Positions 18,226 to 27,729 are shown, counted from the stretch's first letter. The stretch is DNA of 64,000 nucleotides from Alicyclobacillus tolerans (GCF_900142255.1 NZ_FRAF01000018.1:1-64000); one strand, 5' to 3'. A program made the numbers and translations. The notes: generated from the letters alone by a model not told the origin.

Positions 18226-18328
18226 TCGCTCCCCTCCCAGACTATACCTGAACAACGCGATCGCACCTTTTTCACTCTATTGTAGGTGAGTCGACAGAAA
18301 GTGTCGATAAACTCGAGAATCATAACAA

Positions 18329-18356
18329 TCGCCCTATCCCCAAAGGGATAGAGCGA
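18329..18356 (-). terminator. Hairpin downstream of the transglycosylase-like gene
   Basis: TCGC-CTATCCC / GGGATAG-GCGA stem with a CAAA-type tetraloop about 85 bases past the stop at 18440. T-tail weak on both strands, so termination is only likely. Confidence 0.45.
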
Positions 18357-18439
18357 TAAAATTTTCCTGAATGGCTTGCGCCACAATTCCCGCTGTTCAA
18401 TCATTGAAATTCCGTATAGCACCCAACTGGTTGCAGGTC

Positions 18440-19042
18440 TCAACGGCTCTCAGTGAAGTTAAATTCTCCATTGACTTTATTAACCTGGATATTCGGTATG
18501 GAACGCCACTTGATATAGCTGCTGCCTTTATAGACAAAGCCTTTTACCTTTCGTCCATCAATGGAGAATTTACCGTTACCGAGATATTTGTAGGGAATAC
18601 CCCACTTTGCGAGAATCGTCCATAGCATATACGTTGAATTGCCTACTTCAACTGCCATAAACGGCTGACCATCGACTCGTACATTGATTCGGGGAAAATG
18701 GGCCGACTGCTCTACTTCTAATACACTATGTTCTGCAATTCCTAAAAATTGTTTGTACGATCCGCTGTCAAAAGAAGTCCATGCACTCCAATTGAACCCA
18801 CCATCACTAATAAAGTATGCCATTCGTGCATTATCCAATGGATGAAAAAGTAGATCTGGTTGGGCTCCACGATTGGAATCACTGATTTGCCAAAGCCCGA
18901 AACACGAATGATCCGGATTGACTGCTGTAGAATTGAATGATGATTCACTGTCGGCAATCGCTACCGCTGTCACCAGAGAACTGCCTCGAAATCCCGCTTC
19001 ATAAGCGTAGTGCGCGACTTGATGAGCTGATAAATACGCCAT
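18440..19042 (-). CDS. Lysozyme/transglycosylase-like protein with C-terminal stalk-like domain, no signal peptide
   Basis: 200 residues. Residues 1-110 resemble a lytic-transglycosylase fold: VTAVAIADSESSFNSTAVNP contains the likely catalytic Glu (ESSFN), and CFGLWQISDSN follows as in GLxQI motifs. Residues 120-195 resemble a copper-amine-oxidase-N-like stalk repeat (INVRVDGQPFMAVEVGNSTYM, YKYLGNGKFSIDGRKV). No signal peptide or membrane segment precedes it; ATG 19042 is supported by AAAGGACG upstream. Such proteins occur in phage tails and spore structures, but no phage genes are near, so the role is unknown. Confidence 0.65.
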   Translation of the reverse strand: MAYLSAHQVAHYAYEAGFRGSSLVTAVAIADSESSFNSTAVNPDHSCFGLWQISDSNRGAQPDLLFHPLDNARMAYFISDGGFNWSAWTSFDSGSYKQFLGIAEHSVLEVEQSAHFPRINVRVDGQPFMAVEVGNSTYMLWTILAKWGIPYKYLGNGKFSIDGRKVKGFVYKGSSYIKWRSIPNIQVNKVNGEFNFTESR

Positions 19043-19286
19043 TGATTCGTCCTTTCTGATTAAAATTTTTCCTCTTGCCAAAAAAGATTGTATCGTATAT
19101 ATCAACTTTGGCAAAGTGCCGAGAAATTACAACTTTACATTTTACCAATCCGTTTTGTGACTCAGAATCATCTACAAGCCTTATCCTTCCGTCCTGATAT
19201 ATCATACATCCAGAGAAAATGGCTGTTATGGAAGGAAACAAGAACGGATTAGAAATGATAAACTACATTTAATATCAACAATTTGG

Positions 19287-19315
19287 CAGCTATCAGAAAC
19301 ACTCAATGATAGCTG
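19287..19315 (+). other. Leader hairpin before the flavin-reductase-like gene
   Basis: Perfect 9-bp stem CAGCTATCA / TGATAGCTG, 11-base loop, ending 22 bases before the TTG start at 19338. It may be a 5' stabiliser; nothing else is recognised in 19043-19337. Confidence 0.4.
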
Positions 19316-19337
19316 TGCGGAAAACGGGTGAATAGGC

Positions 19338-19919
19338 TTGTTTGGATCAAATGGAGAAAAAGAGCTGCAAAAAAGATACAAATCGGAAAGTCGGGCGCAA
19401 GCTTTTTATGACAATCAAACGCTTGAACATCTTAATCCAGAAATGATTCGATTCATTGCCAAACAACAGATGATGTTTGTCTCTACAGCTGATTCTCAAG
19501 GAAATTGCGATGCGTCGTTTCGGGCTGGAGAACCTGGTTTTGTCAAAGTTTTAGATGCAAAAACGCTGGCTTATCCAGAATATAGAGGAAATGGAGTTTA
19601 CGCCAGTATCGGAAATATTTTAGAAAATCCTCATATCGGACTTCTTTTTATTGATTTTTTTCAAGACTGTATTGGCTTGCATGTGAATGGTACTGCCTTT
19701 ATCGAAGAAGAAATCGCGGATTTGAACGATCCAAAAGCTGAACGTTGGGTCAAAATCAAAGTGGAGGAAGCGTATATACACTGCTCCAAGCACATCCCTC
19801 TTCTCAAAAAACTGGACAAAGAAATTCATTGGGGTACAGACAACGCAGAATATAAAGGTGGCGACTATTTTAAGGCTAAATTAACCAAACAAACCAAACA
19901 CTCAAATCAGACATTGTAG
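19338..19919 (+). CDS. Pyridoxamine 5'-phosphate oxidase-related FMN-binding protein
   Basis: 193 residues. The pattern MMFVSTADSQGNCDASFRAG, then LAYPEYRGNGVYASIGNI and HIGLLFIDF is characteristic of the PNPOx-like split-barrel family that binds FMN as a dimer. Its members are predicted flavin reductases or oxidoreductases, not the vitamin B6 enzyme itself. The start is TTG 19338, with GGGTGA seven bases upstream; the next Met lies well inside the domain. Monocistronic, no partner. Confidence 0.82.
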   Translation: MFGSNGEKELQKRYKSESRAQAFYDNQTLEHLNPEMIRFIAKQQMMFVSTADSQGNCDASFRAGEPGFVKVLDAKTLAYPEYRGNGVYASIGNILENPHIGLLFIDFFQDCIGLHVNGTAFIEEEIADLNDPKAERWVKIKVEEAYIHCSKHIPLLKKLDKEIHWGTDNAEYKGGDYFKAKLTKQTKHSNQTL

Positions 19920-20056
19920 TGGTTCACTCTCCATACCCTCACGCTCCCTGTTCTGGACGTGTGGGGGACTTGGTCAAATTGGCCCGCACTCTTGTGAACG
20001 TGTGTCTCCATACGTTCACGCTAAATTCCTGCCATAATATCAGACAGAAATGAAAA

Positions 20057-20090
20057 CAGGGTTTTTGAGCTCAAAAGCTCAAAAACCCTG
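20057..20090 (-). terminator. Terminator of tRNA-Leu
   Basis: A perfect 15-bp stem (CAGGGTTTTTGAGCT and its complement, CAAA-type loop) lies 26 bases beyond the tRNA 3' end. On the minus strand it is followed by TTTTCATTT. Confidence 0.85.
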
Positions 20091-20116
20091 ATGCACTGCG
20101 GCATTCCAGACTTTTT

Positions 20117-20201
20117 TGGTGTCGAGAGCGGGACTTGAACCCGCACGGGTTACCCCACACGCCCCTCAAACGTGCGCGTCTGCCAATTCCGCCATCCCGA
20201 C
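20117..20201 (-). tRNA. tRNA-Leu (anticodon GAG)
   Basis: 85 bases including an encoded CCA. The acceptor arms GTCGGGA and TCTCGAC pair with one G-U. The TpsiC arm contains GGTTCAAGTCC and a long variable arm (class II) is present. The anticodon stem CACGT/GCGTG holds the loop TTGAGGG, giving anticodon GAG, which reads CUU and CUC leucine codons. Confidence 0.96.
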
Positions 20202-20224
20202 GTGTATCAAAGAGAACGAATCCC

Positions 20225-20252
20225 ATTATAACAGTTTTCAATTCAGTGTCAA
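20225..20252 (-). promoter_or_regulatory. Consensus SigA promoter of tRNA-Leu
   Basis: On the minus strand a perfect TTGACA (20247-20252), 16-base spacer and perfect TATAAT (20225-20230) lie 24 bases upstream of the tRNA. The -35 box overlaps the end of the slt gene. Confidence 0.9.
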
Positions 20253-20884
20253 CCTTTTTGCCATTCAGGAAAAGATCCATAAATATGCTGATAAAGACGA
20301 TAATTGTAAAACACGCGATCGACAAAATGACGCGTCTCACCTACAGGAATATTTAAGATAGTATTCAGTTGGCCATTCCATACTCCTTGCTCTAGCCAGG
20401 TTTCCACTCGACGAGGACCCGCATTGTATGCAGCAACTGCCGCCACAAGATTACCGTGAAAGCGTTGAATAAGATAAGCTACATACCAACTCCCAATGGC
20501 AATATTGACACTTGGATTGGCCAAACTATGACTCGAATCTGCGGTATTCCTCAGCAACGCCATATTCTGTTGATTCATTTTCTGTAACGCCCAAGAAGCA
20601 GTGCTTGGCAACAGTTGCATCAATCCAACTGCCCCTACATCCGATACATCGTTTTTATTAAATTTACTTTCCACCCGAATAATGGACGCTACCAAAAGCG
20701 GATCAACCGATACAGCGCGAGCAGATTGTTGAATCGTTGTCTGATAAGAGATGGGATACATCCATCTCCAAAAAGTGTTTGAAGAAATGATGGCGAAGAC
20801 TGAAATGAGCAGGAGTAAGGAAACCAGGAAGCGACGGCGGACAAAAATTATTCTTGGCATGCGTTTTGTTGAATTGTACGCCAT
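20249..20884 (-). CDS. Membrane-anchored soluble-lytic-transglycosylase-like protein
   Basis: 211 residues. A signal anchor (basic start, hydrophobic residues 19-35) precedes an SLT domain: VASIIRVESKFNKNDVSDVG contains the catalytic Glu (ESKFN), followed by GAVGLMQLLPSTA, AAVAAYNAGPRRVETWL and Y-rich end. It should cleave the MurNAc-GlcNAc bond of peptidoglycan outside the membrane. Bacillus YjbJ/YuiC-type homologues lie elsewhere; being next to coaE is common in Bacillota. The gene overlaps coaE by 37 bases with ATG 20884, which has AGGTG 9 bases upstream. Confidence 0.88.
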   Translation of the reverse strand: MAYNSTKRMPRIIFVRRRFLVSLLLLISVFAIISSNTFWRWMYPISYQTTIQQSARAVSVDPLLVASIIRVESKFNKNDVSDVGAVGLMQLLPSTASWALQKMNQQNMALLRNTADSSHSLANPSVNIAIGSWYVAYLIQRFHGNLVAAVAAYNAGPRRVETWLEQGVWNGQLNTILNIPVGETRHFVDRVFYNYRLYQHIYGSFPEWQKG

Positions 20885-21456
20885 ATGGATTGCACCTGCT
20901 CTCTTGTATGTTCCAGAGTTAACGAATTGTCAATTAAATAGTCGGCAAGTTTTCGCTTGGAATCGAGCGGCATTTGGGAAGCTATACGAGCCTTCGCTTC
21001 CTCTTCAGACAGTTGATTGCGCTTCATCAGACGTTCTAACTGAATATCGTAGGGCACATATACGAGGAAAGTTTCATCCACGAGTTGGTGTGTATCCCCT
21101 TCAAATAGAAGCGGCACATCCCATATCACAGGTTGACCTGGATATTGCTTAAGATAGTCTTCTGTCTCCTCTTTCATGCCTATACGAATTTTTGGATGCG
21201 TAATTGCATTGAGACGATGGCGATAATCTGGATGATGAAAAATCAACTCAGCCAGTTTAGGTCTATTCAGTTCGCCATCTTCTGTTAAAATTTCACGCCC
21301 AAAAAAATCGACTATTTCTTTCCATCCACTACTGCCTGGACTGACCACTCTGCGTGCCCAAATATCTGCGTCAACCACATATGCCCCAAGTTCTCTGAAC
21401 ATAGCCGAAACTGTACTTTTTCCTGAAGCAATACCGCCTGTCAATCCAATAATCAC
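20848..21456 (-). CDS. coaE: Dephospho-CoA kinase
   Basis: 202 residues. It starts VIIGLTGGIASGKST with the P-loop GGIASGKST at residues 7-15, and contains DADIWARRV and WDVPLLFEG, typical CoaE blocks. It phosphorylates the 3' hydroxyl of dephospho-CoA, the last step of CoA synthesis. The start is GTG 21456 with AAGGAG upstream, giving a 4-base GTGA overlap with mutM; the longer open frame would lie inside mutM. Confidence 0.95.
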   Translation of the reverse strand: MIIGLTGGIASGKSTVSAMFRELGAYVVDADIWARRVVSPGSSGWKEIVDFFGREILTEDGELNRPKLAELIFHHPDYRHRLNAITHPKIRIGMKEETEDYLKQYPGQPVIWDVPLLFEGDTHQLVDETFLVYVPYDIQLERLMKRNQLSEEEAKARIASQMPLDSKRKLADYLIDNSLTLEHTREQVQSIWRTIQQNACQE

Positions 21457-22319
21457 GCTTCTTTTCTCCTTTGGACAGATTGAGAATCCGACTGAACACG
21501 CGGTATCTTTTGACACTTTGGACAAAAATGAGTACCTCGACCGGCTAAACGAATTTTGACAATTTCCCGACCGCAATGTTGACAGGGTTGCCCTTCTCGT
21601 TGGTACACTTGCAATTGGATTTGAAACCCGCCGTGGCGACCATATCCATCAGCATAAGAACGTATCGTAGACCCACCCGCCTCGATAGCCATTTGAAGTA
21701 TTTCGCGAACACTCACCAATAAACGTTGCCAATCTTTCTTCTTTAATTGCCAACAAGACGCCGCCGGATGAATACCTGCCAAAAAAAGCGCCTCGTCCGC
21801 ATAAATATTCCCTATACCCGCAATAACGTCTTGCTGCAACAGTAACGCTTTAACTGACAGTTTCCTGCGTCCTGCGATTTGCAGAAAGTAAGAAGCATTC
21901 AGCGATTCATCAAATGGCTCTGGACCGAGCGTTTGTAATCCTATCGGATAATTTTCAGGCCGATCCGTCAAATGCATGGTGCCAAATTGCCGAACATCCC
22001 GATAACGTAATTCTGTGCCATCTGTGAAGTGAAAAACCACATGCGTATGCGGTTGTTCTTCTTCTGAAATCGCTAATCTATATTGGCCTTCCATACGCAA
22101 ATGAGAGATAAGTTCAAAAGGAGGGATTGAAAAAATCAGATATTTTCCTCGGCGACGAACACCTTGTATGGTCAAACCCTGAAGTTGTGCACAAAATTCT
22201 TGGATTGATGGATAGCATATGATCCTTGGCAAACGCACTTCTACACAGCCTATGGTCTTTCCAACCACCAACTTCTGCAAATTACGGCAAACATGCTCTA
22301 CTTCAGGCAATTCAGGCAA
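21453..22319 (-). CDS. mutM: Formamidopyrimidine-DNA glycosylase
   Basis: 288 residues. The enzyme acts through its N-terminal proline, and the sequence L-P-E-L-P-E-V-E marks the true start as TTG 22319, with GGGGAGGATT eight bases upstream; an upstream ATG would bury the catalytic proline. Other marks are the H2TH region (LLQQDVIAGIGNIYADE) and the C-terminal zinc finger CQHCGREIVKIRLAGRGTHFCPKC. It removes 8-oxoguanine and ring-opened purines and nicks the site. Part of polA-mutM-coaE-slt. Confidence 0.95.
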   Translation of the reverse strand: MPELPEVEHVCRNLQKLVVGKTIGCVEVRLPRIICYPSIQEFCAQLQGLTIQGVRRRGKYLIFSIPPFELISHLRMEGQYRLAISEEEQPHTHVVFHFTDGTELRYRDVRQFGTMHLTDRPENYPIGLQTLGPEPFDESLNASYFLQIAGRRKLSVKALLLQQDVIAGIGNIYADEALFLAGIHPAASCWQLKKKDWQRLLVSVREILQMAIEAGGSTIRSYADGYGRHGGFQIQLQVYQREGQPCQHCGREIVKIRLAGRGTHFCPKCQKIPRVQSDSQSVQRRKEA

Positions 22320-22404
22320 CTGTCGAATCCTCCCCTTACTACTTGCCATTGACATTCTAACGCACAAAGTTTACAAACAAATGACAAGCATAACAGGGTG
22401 TCCA

Positions 22405-22428
22405 CACCCCATGCCTAAAGGCAGGGGC
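22405..22428. repeat. IS200/IS605-end-like hairpin sequence
   Basis: CCCCATGCCTAAAGGCAGGG followed by GCTTCTC forms a hairpin resembling the terminal hairpins of IS200/IS605-family elements. It lies in the 158-base gap between polA and mutM, next to a second small palindrome (GGTGTCCACACC). No transposase is near. It could equally be a polA terminator. Confidence 0.35.
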
Positions 22429-22478
22429 TTCTCAGAACACACATAAAATAAGTTTTCCAACCAACATTTTCATATCTT

Positions 22479-25139
22479 TTATTTGGCATCATACCAAGAG
22501 TCCCCTACATGAACGTCCACTTTTAATGGAACCGTAAGCAATATAGAGGTTTCCATCTGTTCTTTCACTAGTTGACTCAACAAGACTACTTCGCTTTGAG
22601 GACATTCAAAAATCAGTTCATCGTGCACTTGAAGCAGCATACGTGCATGCAAATTCGATATTTTTAAAGCATGATCCATACGCACCATGGCCAGCTTGAT
22701 AATATCCGCAGCCGTTCCCTGAATCGGCGTATTCATTGCTGTACGTTCAGCGAAGGAACGTATGGTGTAATTTTTATGGTGAATATCGGGAAGATAGCGA
22801 CGACGATTGAGTAACGTTGTGACATAACCTCGTTTCCTAGCCTCTTCAACAGTTTCTTGCATGTAAGTGTAGATTTGCGGAAATTTTGAAAAATAATTTT
22901 CAATAAATCGATTGGCCTCTTTACGTGAAATGTTCAAATTTTGGGCCAAGCCAAAATCACTAATTCCATAGACAATACCAAAATTCACCGCTTTTGCCTG
23001 ACGGCGCATGAGTGGCGTCACTTGATCTGGAGAAACCTCAAATACGTCAGCAGCTGTACGTGTATGAATATCCATGTCTTGGCGAAAAGCTTCGATTAAC
23101 GCCTCATCTCCAGAGAGATGAGCCAAAACGCGCAGTTCAATTTGAGAATAGTCAGCCGAGAGAATCTTCCAGTCTGGATAAGTAGGAAGAAATGCCTTGC
23201 GCAAACGGCGTCCCTCTTCCATACGAATAGGTATATTTTGTAAATTAGGATCAGAACTTGATAAACGACCCGTAGCGGTAAGCGCCTGATGAAAACGAGT
23301 ATGAATTCGACCCGTATCCTTATGAATGACTTTCAAAAGACCCTCTACATAGGTTGACTTGAGTTTGCTAAGTTGACGATAGTCAAGGATATTTTGAACA
23401 ATTTCATGCGTTGGCGCCAAACGTTCCAAAACATCAGCCGCTGTGGAGTAACCTGTTTTCGTCTTTTTCTCTGCTGGTAAGCCGAGTTTATCAAATAAAA
23501 TCTCCCCCAGTTGCTTGGGAGATTGAATATTAAATTCCGTTCCCGCCATCTGATAAATAGTCTTTGTCAATGCTTGCAAACTTTGATCCAGTTCTTTGCC
23601 TATTTCTTTCAAAAGCTTTTCATCCACCCGAAATCCACAAACTTCCATGCCTGCGAGCACAAACGCGAGTGGCATCTCTACATTCCGATACAAATCATCC
23701 ATTTCTTGAGCAGATAAGGCTTCCAGTAACCCATTGAGCATTTCGACCAACGAATGCGCTCTGCGTCCCAACCAAAGAAGTTCATTTTCTACAGGCACAT
23801 TCTTTGGAAATGATAGCGATAACTCTCGCTCTGCCAATTGCTCAAGGGTCAATTCTCCCTCTGATGGGTTTAGAAGATAGCCAGCTAACATAACATCCTG
23901 AAAATTATGATCCGGATACAGTGTAATACCGTGAGCATCTAACAGTACAGCCATTTCTTTGACATTAAAAGTAACCTTTTCTTCCGGACCATTGAAAAAC
24001 TCCTGCAGATCGCTCATATCGAGTTCTTTCTCAAATGACACGAAAGTTGCAGACTTGGAGGAAGCCAGCATGACCCCGCTAATCTCCGAAGAAACACTTG
24101 TTTTATCAGAAAAGTGAAAGAGGATTCCTAACGGATCGGCTAATTGATTCAAAAAATCGGACCACTCGCTACGCGTCTCGATATGACGAATCTGTTGAAT
24201 GGTCCAGTTGTCTGAGACTTCACTCGTTTCGACATGATTTTTGTCGGGATTCGTGGATGTTGTCATTTCCCCGGAAATTTTGTCGATTAAAGAGCGAAAC
24301 CCATAGGAATGAAACGCTTTTTTTAGCCGTTGCACGTCGTAACCTGGATACTCCAGTTTAGAGAGAGGAACGTCCAAGGGCACATGACGATGAATCGTAG
24401 CAAGTCGTTTGGAAAGCAGAGCCTGTTCTGCATGCTCAGTTAATCGTTCACGCAATTTGTTTCCCGAGACTTCTTCCTTATTGAGAAGAACATTTTCTAC
24501 CGTTTCATAAGTTTGTAATAACTTGATGGCGGTTTTTTCTCCAACACCCGGAACTCCAGGAATATGATCGGACGGATCACCCATCAATCCTTTCAAATCA
24601 ACGATTTGCTTAGGTGATAGTTGAAATCGATTATAAACGGCATCTTCGTCATACTCATCCATATCTGTAACCCCTTTTTTGGTTAAGGCAGCCCTTACTG
24701 TAGGAGTCACCAGTTGCAAGAGATCTTTATCACCCGAAACAATCAAAGTCGGCAAACCTTCCTCTTCCGCTTGCCGAGATAATGTGCCAATAATATCATC
24801 TGCTTCGTATTGATCGATTTCAAAATAGGGTATTGAAAATGCCTCAAGCAACTCTCTTATATATGGGAATTGTTGCACCAAATCATCGGGAGTTTTTTCT
24901 CTTGTGCCTTTATAATCTGTATACCACTCATGACGGAATGTTTGTTTGCCTTTATCAAAAGCGACAGCCATATGTGTCGGTTTTTTTTGTTCCAGTAATC
25001 GCAACAGCATCATGGCGAATCCGTAAACTGCCTGTGAGGGTCGTCCCTGTGGATCCGTTAAAGGAGGCAGCGCAAAAAAAACTCGATATGCAATACTGTT
25101 TCCATCAACAATTACCAAAAGAGGGTTTCGTTCAACCAT
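22479..25139 (-). CDS. polA: DNA polymerase I
   Basis: 886 residues, normal for Bacilli. Residues 1-290 are the 5'-3' exonuclease (VDGNSIAYRVFFALP, SGDKDLLQLV, GVPGVGEKTA). Residues 300-470 form the proofreading-like domain, which lacks the usual DxE metal residues and is probably inactive, as in Bacillus. The polymerase part carries SADYSQIELRVLAHLSGD, RRQAKAVNFGIVYG (O-helix) and the catalytic QVHDELIFE. It fills gaps and removes primers. GAGGTG precedes ATG 25139, and an extended -10 promoter (TGCTACAAT, minus strand 25196-25204) lies upstream. Confidence 0.97.
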   Translation of the reverse strand: MVERNPLLVIVDGNSIAYRVFFALPPLTDPQGRPSQAVYGFAMMLLRLLEQKKPTHMAVAFDKGKQTFRHEWYTDYKGTREKTPDDLVQQFPYIRELLEAFSIPYFEIDQYEADDIIGTLSRQAEEEGLPTLIVSGDKDLLQLVTPTVRAALTKKGVTDMDEYDEDAVYNRFQLSPKQIVDLKGLMGDPSDHIPGVPGVGEKTAIKLLQTYETVENVLLNKEEVSGNKLRERLTEHAEQALLSKRLATIHRHVPLDVPLSKLEYPGYDVQRLKKAFHSYGFRSLIDKISGEMTTSTNPDKNHVETSEVSDNWTIQQIRHIETRSEWSDFLNQLADPLGILFHFSDKTSVSSEISGVMLASSKSATFVSFEKELDMSDLQEFFNGPEEKVTFNVKEMAVLLDAHGITLYPDHNFQDVMLAGYLLNPSEGELTLEQLAERELSLSFPKNVPVENELLWLGRRAHSLVEMLNGLLEALSAQEMDDLYRNVEMPLAFVLAGMEVCGFRVDEKLLKEIGKELDQSLQALTKTIYQMAGTEFNIQSPKQLGEILFDKLGLPAEKKTKTGYSTAADVLERLAPTHEIVQNILDYRQLSKLKSTYVEGLLKVIHKDTGRIHTRFHQALTATGRLSSSDPNLQNIPIRMEEGRRLRKAFLPTYPDWKILSADYSQIELRVLAHLSGDEALIEAFRQDMDIHTRTAADVFEVSPDQVTPLMRRQAKAVNFGIVYGISDFGLAQNLNISRKEANRFIENYFSKFPQIYTYMQETVEEARKRGYVTTLLNRRRYLPDIHHKNYTIRSFAERTAMNTPIQGTAADIIKLAMVRMDHALKISNLHARMLLQVHDELIFECPQSEVVLLSQLVKEQMETSILLTVPLKVDVHVGDSWYDAK

Positions 25140-25236
25140 ATATGCACCTCTACTTCCTATCTTCGCCTTGCGAAGACAAGCTTCACTCGCTAGTCATTGT
25201 AGCATAGCTAGCTCCAGGTCATTCCTACCTTTAAAT

Positions 25237-25275
25237 AAAAAAGCAACAGGCAGTGCCATTCAGGCCTACCTGTTG
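25237..25275 (-). terminator. Terminator of the icd-mdh transcript
   Basis: On the minus strand CAACAGG...CCTGTTG (25244-25275) is followed by CTTTTTTATTT, 34 bases past the mdh stop. Confidence 0.85.
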
Positions 25276-25308
25276 TGATGATGAACAGCTTTGTTTAACC
25301 CAGTTTGC

Positions 25309-26256
25309 CTACATATTGTCTACAACACTGATGACACGACGCACTGAATTAGCCGAACGCTGTACAGCGTCACGTTCTTCTTGCGTAAGTTCCACTTCTA
25401 TAATTTTCTCAACACCGTTGCCACCAAGAATCGTGGGCACACTGAGAAACATATTCTCTTGCCCATACTCACCTTCGAGAAGCACAATAGAATGAAGAAT
25501 GCGACGCTTATCTTTTAAAATGGATTCCGCCATTTCTGTTAACGACGCACCAGGAGCGTAGTAGGCACTTGCATTGCCCATTAGAGCCCCAATTTCTCCT
25601 CCGCCTTTCGCTGTACGTTCAACGATGGCATCAATGCGCTCTTTGGAAAGCAATTGTGTGAGTGGCACTCCGCCTACTGTGGAATAACGAACCAATGGAA
25701 CCATATCATCACCATGGACACCTACAACAAATCCCCGCACATCTTCCACAGACACACCAAGTTCCATGGCAACGAATGTGTTAAAACGTGCCGTATCCAA
25801 GACGCCCGCCTGACCAATGACTCGATTTTTAGGGAATTTGGACGTTTTATAGGCCACATAGGTCATGGCATCGACAGGATTGGATAGCACCATCAAAATG
25901 CAATCAGGTGAATACTTCACCACTTGCTCTGTCACCGATTTGACAATTCCGGCATTGGTGGAAACCAAATCATCACGGCTCATACCAGGTCGGCGCGGCA
26001 GTCCAGCTGTAATGATGACCAAGTCGGAATCTTTGGTATCCTCATAGTTTGCCGTACCTATTACTGTTACGTCCGATCCGATAACAGGCATAGCTTCTTG
26101 CATATCTAAAGCTTTACCTTTAGTTGGGTTTTCCATCTGTGGGATGTCCAAGAGCACTACATCGGCTAATTCTTTGGAGGCAATCATGAAAGCTGTTGTA
26201 GCACCTGTTAGTCCTGCCCCAATCACAGATACCTTTTTGCGCTTCATCATAGTCAT
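25309..26256 (-). CDS. mdh: Malate dehydrogenase (LDH-like type)
   Basis: 315 residues. NAD site [16 protein letters not shown] near the start; malate/oxaloacetate arginines in [13 protein letters not shown] rule out a lactate dehydrogenase, which has Gln there. The catalytic His is in [12 protein letters not shown] and the Asp/Asn region is [12 protein letters not shown]. It interconverts malate and oxaloacetate in the TCA cycle. It lies downstream of icd (94 bases) and upstream of polA, a Bacilli arrangement. RBS AAAGGTGGG precedes ATG 26256. Confidence 0.95.
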   Translation of the reverse strand: MTMMKRKKVSVIGAGLTGATTAFMIASKELADVVLLDIPQMENPTKGKALDMQEAMPVIGSDVTVIGTANYEDTKDSDLVIITAGLPRRPGMSRDDLVSTNAGIVKSVTEQVVKYSPDCILMVLSNPVDAMTYVAYKTSKFPKNRVIGQAGVLDTARFNTFVAMELGVSVEDVRGFVVGVHGDDMVPLVRYSTVGGVPLTQLLSKERIDAIVERTAKGGGEIGALMGNASAYYAPGASLTEMAESILKDKRRILHSIVLLEGEYGQENMFLSVPTILGGNGVEKIIEVELTQEERDAVQRSANSVRRVISVVDNM

Positions 26257-26350
26257 AACCCACCTTTCTCTTCTGACTATCTATTCTTCGCAAACCAGAT
26301 TGATGTTTACGTCAATAAGAAAAGGACGCGCCAAGCGGCACGTCAATGTC

Positions 26351-27646
26351 TTATAGATTCGCAATGACTGCGTCGGCAAACCCAGAAGTTTTTACTTCAG
26401 TAGCGCCTTCCATCAGTCTGGCAAAGTCATAAGTTACGACTTTCGATTCAATGGTCTTTTCCAACGCCTGAATAATGGAGTCCGCTACTTCCTGCCACCC
26501 CATATATTCAAACATCATCACACCAGACAAGATCACAGAACCCGGATTGACTTTATCCAGATTGGCATACTTTGGCGCTGTACCATGTGTCGCCTCAAAT
26601 ACTGCGTGTCCGGACTCATAATTGATATTCGCTCCCGGTGCTATGCCAATGCCACCTACTTGTGCTGCTAAGGCATCAGAAATGTAATCACCATTTAAAT
26701 TCAGTGTAGCAATGACGTCATACTCCGCTGGACGCAATAAAATTTGTTGCAAGAATGCATCTGCGATGACATCTTTAACAATAATTTTGCCTAACTTGAG
26801 CGCTTCATCCTGAGCCTTGTCAGCCGCGGCCTGTCCATCTTTTTCTTTAATGCGATCATACATAGCCCATGTAAACGTTTGGTCTGCAAACTCACGCTCG
26901 GCAAGTTCGTAACCCCAAGTTTTGAAGGCTCCCTCTGTGAACTTCATTATATTTCCCTTGTGAACCAATGTGACGCTCTTGCGTTTATGTTGTAACGCAT
27001 ATTGAATCGCTGAACGTACCAAACGTTCTGTACCCTCTTTGGAAACTGGTTTGATGCCTATGCCGGACGTTTCTGGGAAGCGTATCTTCTTCACGCCCAT
27101 CTCCTGACGCAAGAACTGTATGACCTTTTTCACTTCAGGAGTACCTTCTTGCCATTCTACACCAGCGTATATATCTTCCGAGTTTTCACGGAAAATAACC
27201 ATATCTACCAAGTCTGGACGTTTAACCGGAGAGGGAACGCCTTTGAAATAGCGAACTGGACGCTGGCATACGTATAAATCAAGTTCTTGACGCAACGCTA
27301 CGTTTAACGAGCGAATGCCTCCCCCTACGGGTGTGGTCAGTGGTCCCTTGATGGAGACAATATACTCCGAAAGAGCCTTCAATGTATCTTCTGGCAACCA
27401 TTCCTGAAACTGATTGAACGCCTTCTCGCCAGCATAAACTTCAAACCACGCAATTTTCCGCTGGCCACCATACGCTTTTTGAACAGCGGCATCAAAAACA
27501 CGCTGCGATGCGCGCCAGATATCCGGACCTGTGCCGTCGCCTTCAATAAAAGGAATAATAGGATGATGAGGAACATGAAGCTGCCCGTTTTGAAGAGTAA
27601 TTGGTTCTCCTTCTGTCGGGCCTGAAAACGCTTTGAATTGCGCCAT
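26351..27646 (-). CDS. icd: Isocitrate dehydrogenase (NADP+)
   Basis: 431 residues (Bacillus Icd is 423). The isocitrate-binding loop [20 protein letters not shown] includes the regulatory Ser region, and [30 protein letters not shown] and [16 protein letters not shown] are the family blocks. It decarboxylates isocitrate to 2-oxoglutarate, producing NADPH. AAGGAGG precedes ATG 27646. Upstream is trpS, not citZ as in Bacillus subtilis. Confidence 0.96.
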   Translation of the reverse strand: MAQFKAFSGPTEGEPITLQNGQLHVPHHPIIPFIEGDGTGPDIWRASQRVFDAAVQKAYGGQRKIAWFEVYAGEKAFNQFQEWLPEDTLKALSEYIVSIKGPLTTPVGGGIRSLNVALRQELDLYVCQRPVRYFKGVPSPVKRPDLVDMVIFRENSEDIYAGVEWQEGTPEVKKVIQFLRQEMGVKKIRFPETSGIGIKPVSKEGTERLVRSAIQYALQHKRKSVTLVHKGNIMKFTEGAFKTWGYELAEREFADQTFTWAMYDRIKEKDGQAAADKAQDEALKLGKIIVKDVIADAFLQQILLRPAEYDVIATLNLNGDYISDALAAQVGGIGIAPGANINYESGHAVFEATHGTAPKYANLDKVNPGSVILSGVMMFEYMGWQEVADSIIQALEKTIESKVVTYDFARLMEGATEVKTSGFADAVIANL

Positions 27647-27729
27647 GAGGGTGCCTCCTTATGTATCAGGTTCCACGCCACATCTTAGCATAATTGCTAA
27701 CGAAAAACCAAAAACCAAAGAATGATCTT

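Noticed and set aside
19920-20056. Several short palindromes (GTGAACGT/ACGTTCAC and others)
   Set aside because: They form small hairpins after the flavin-protein gene, but with no T-run and no known RNA family; too weak to annotate.
18440-20884. Prophage remnant around the two transglycosylase-like genes
   Set aside because: No phage structural, integrase or lysis genes lie between; the second gene is a normal signal-anchored chromosomal type.
25309-26256. Lactate dehydrogenase instead of malate dehydrogenase
   Set aside because: The active-site loop has the arginine ([10 protein letters not shown]) typical of malate dehydrogenase, and icd is the neighbour.
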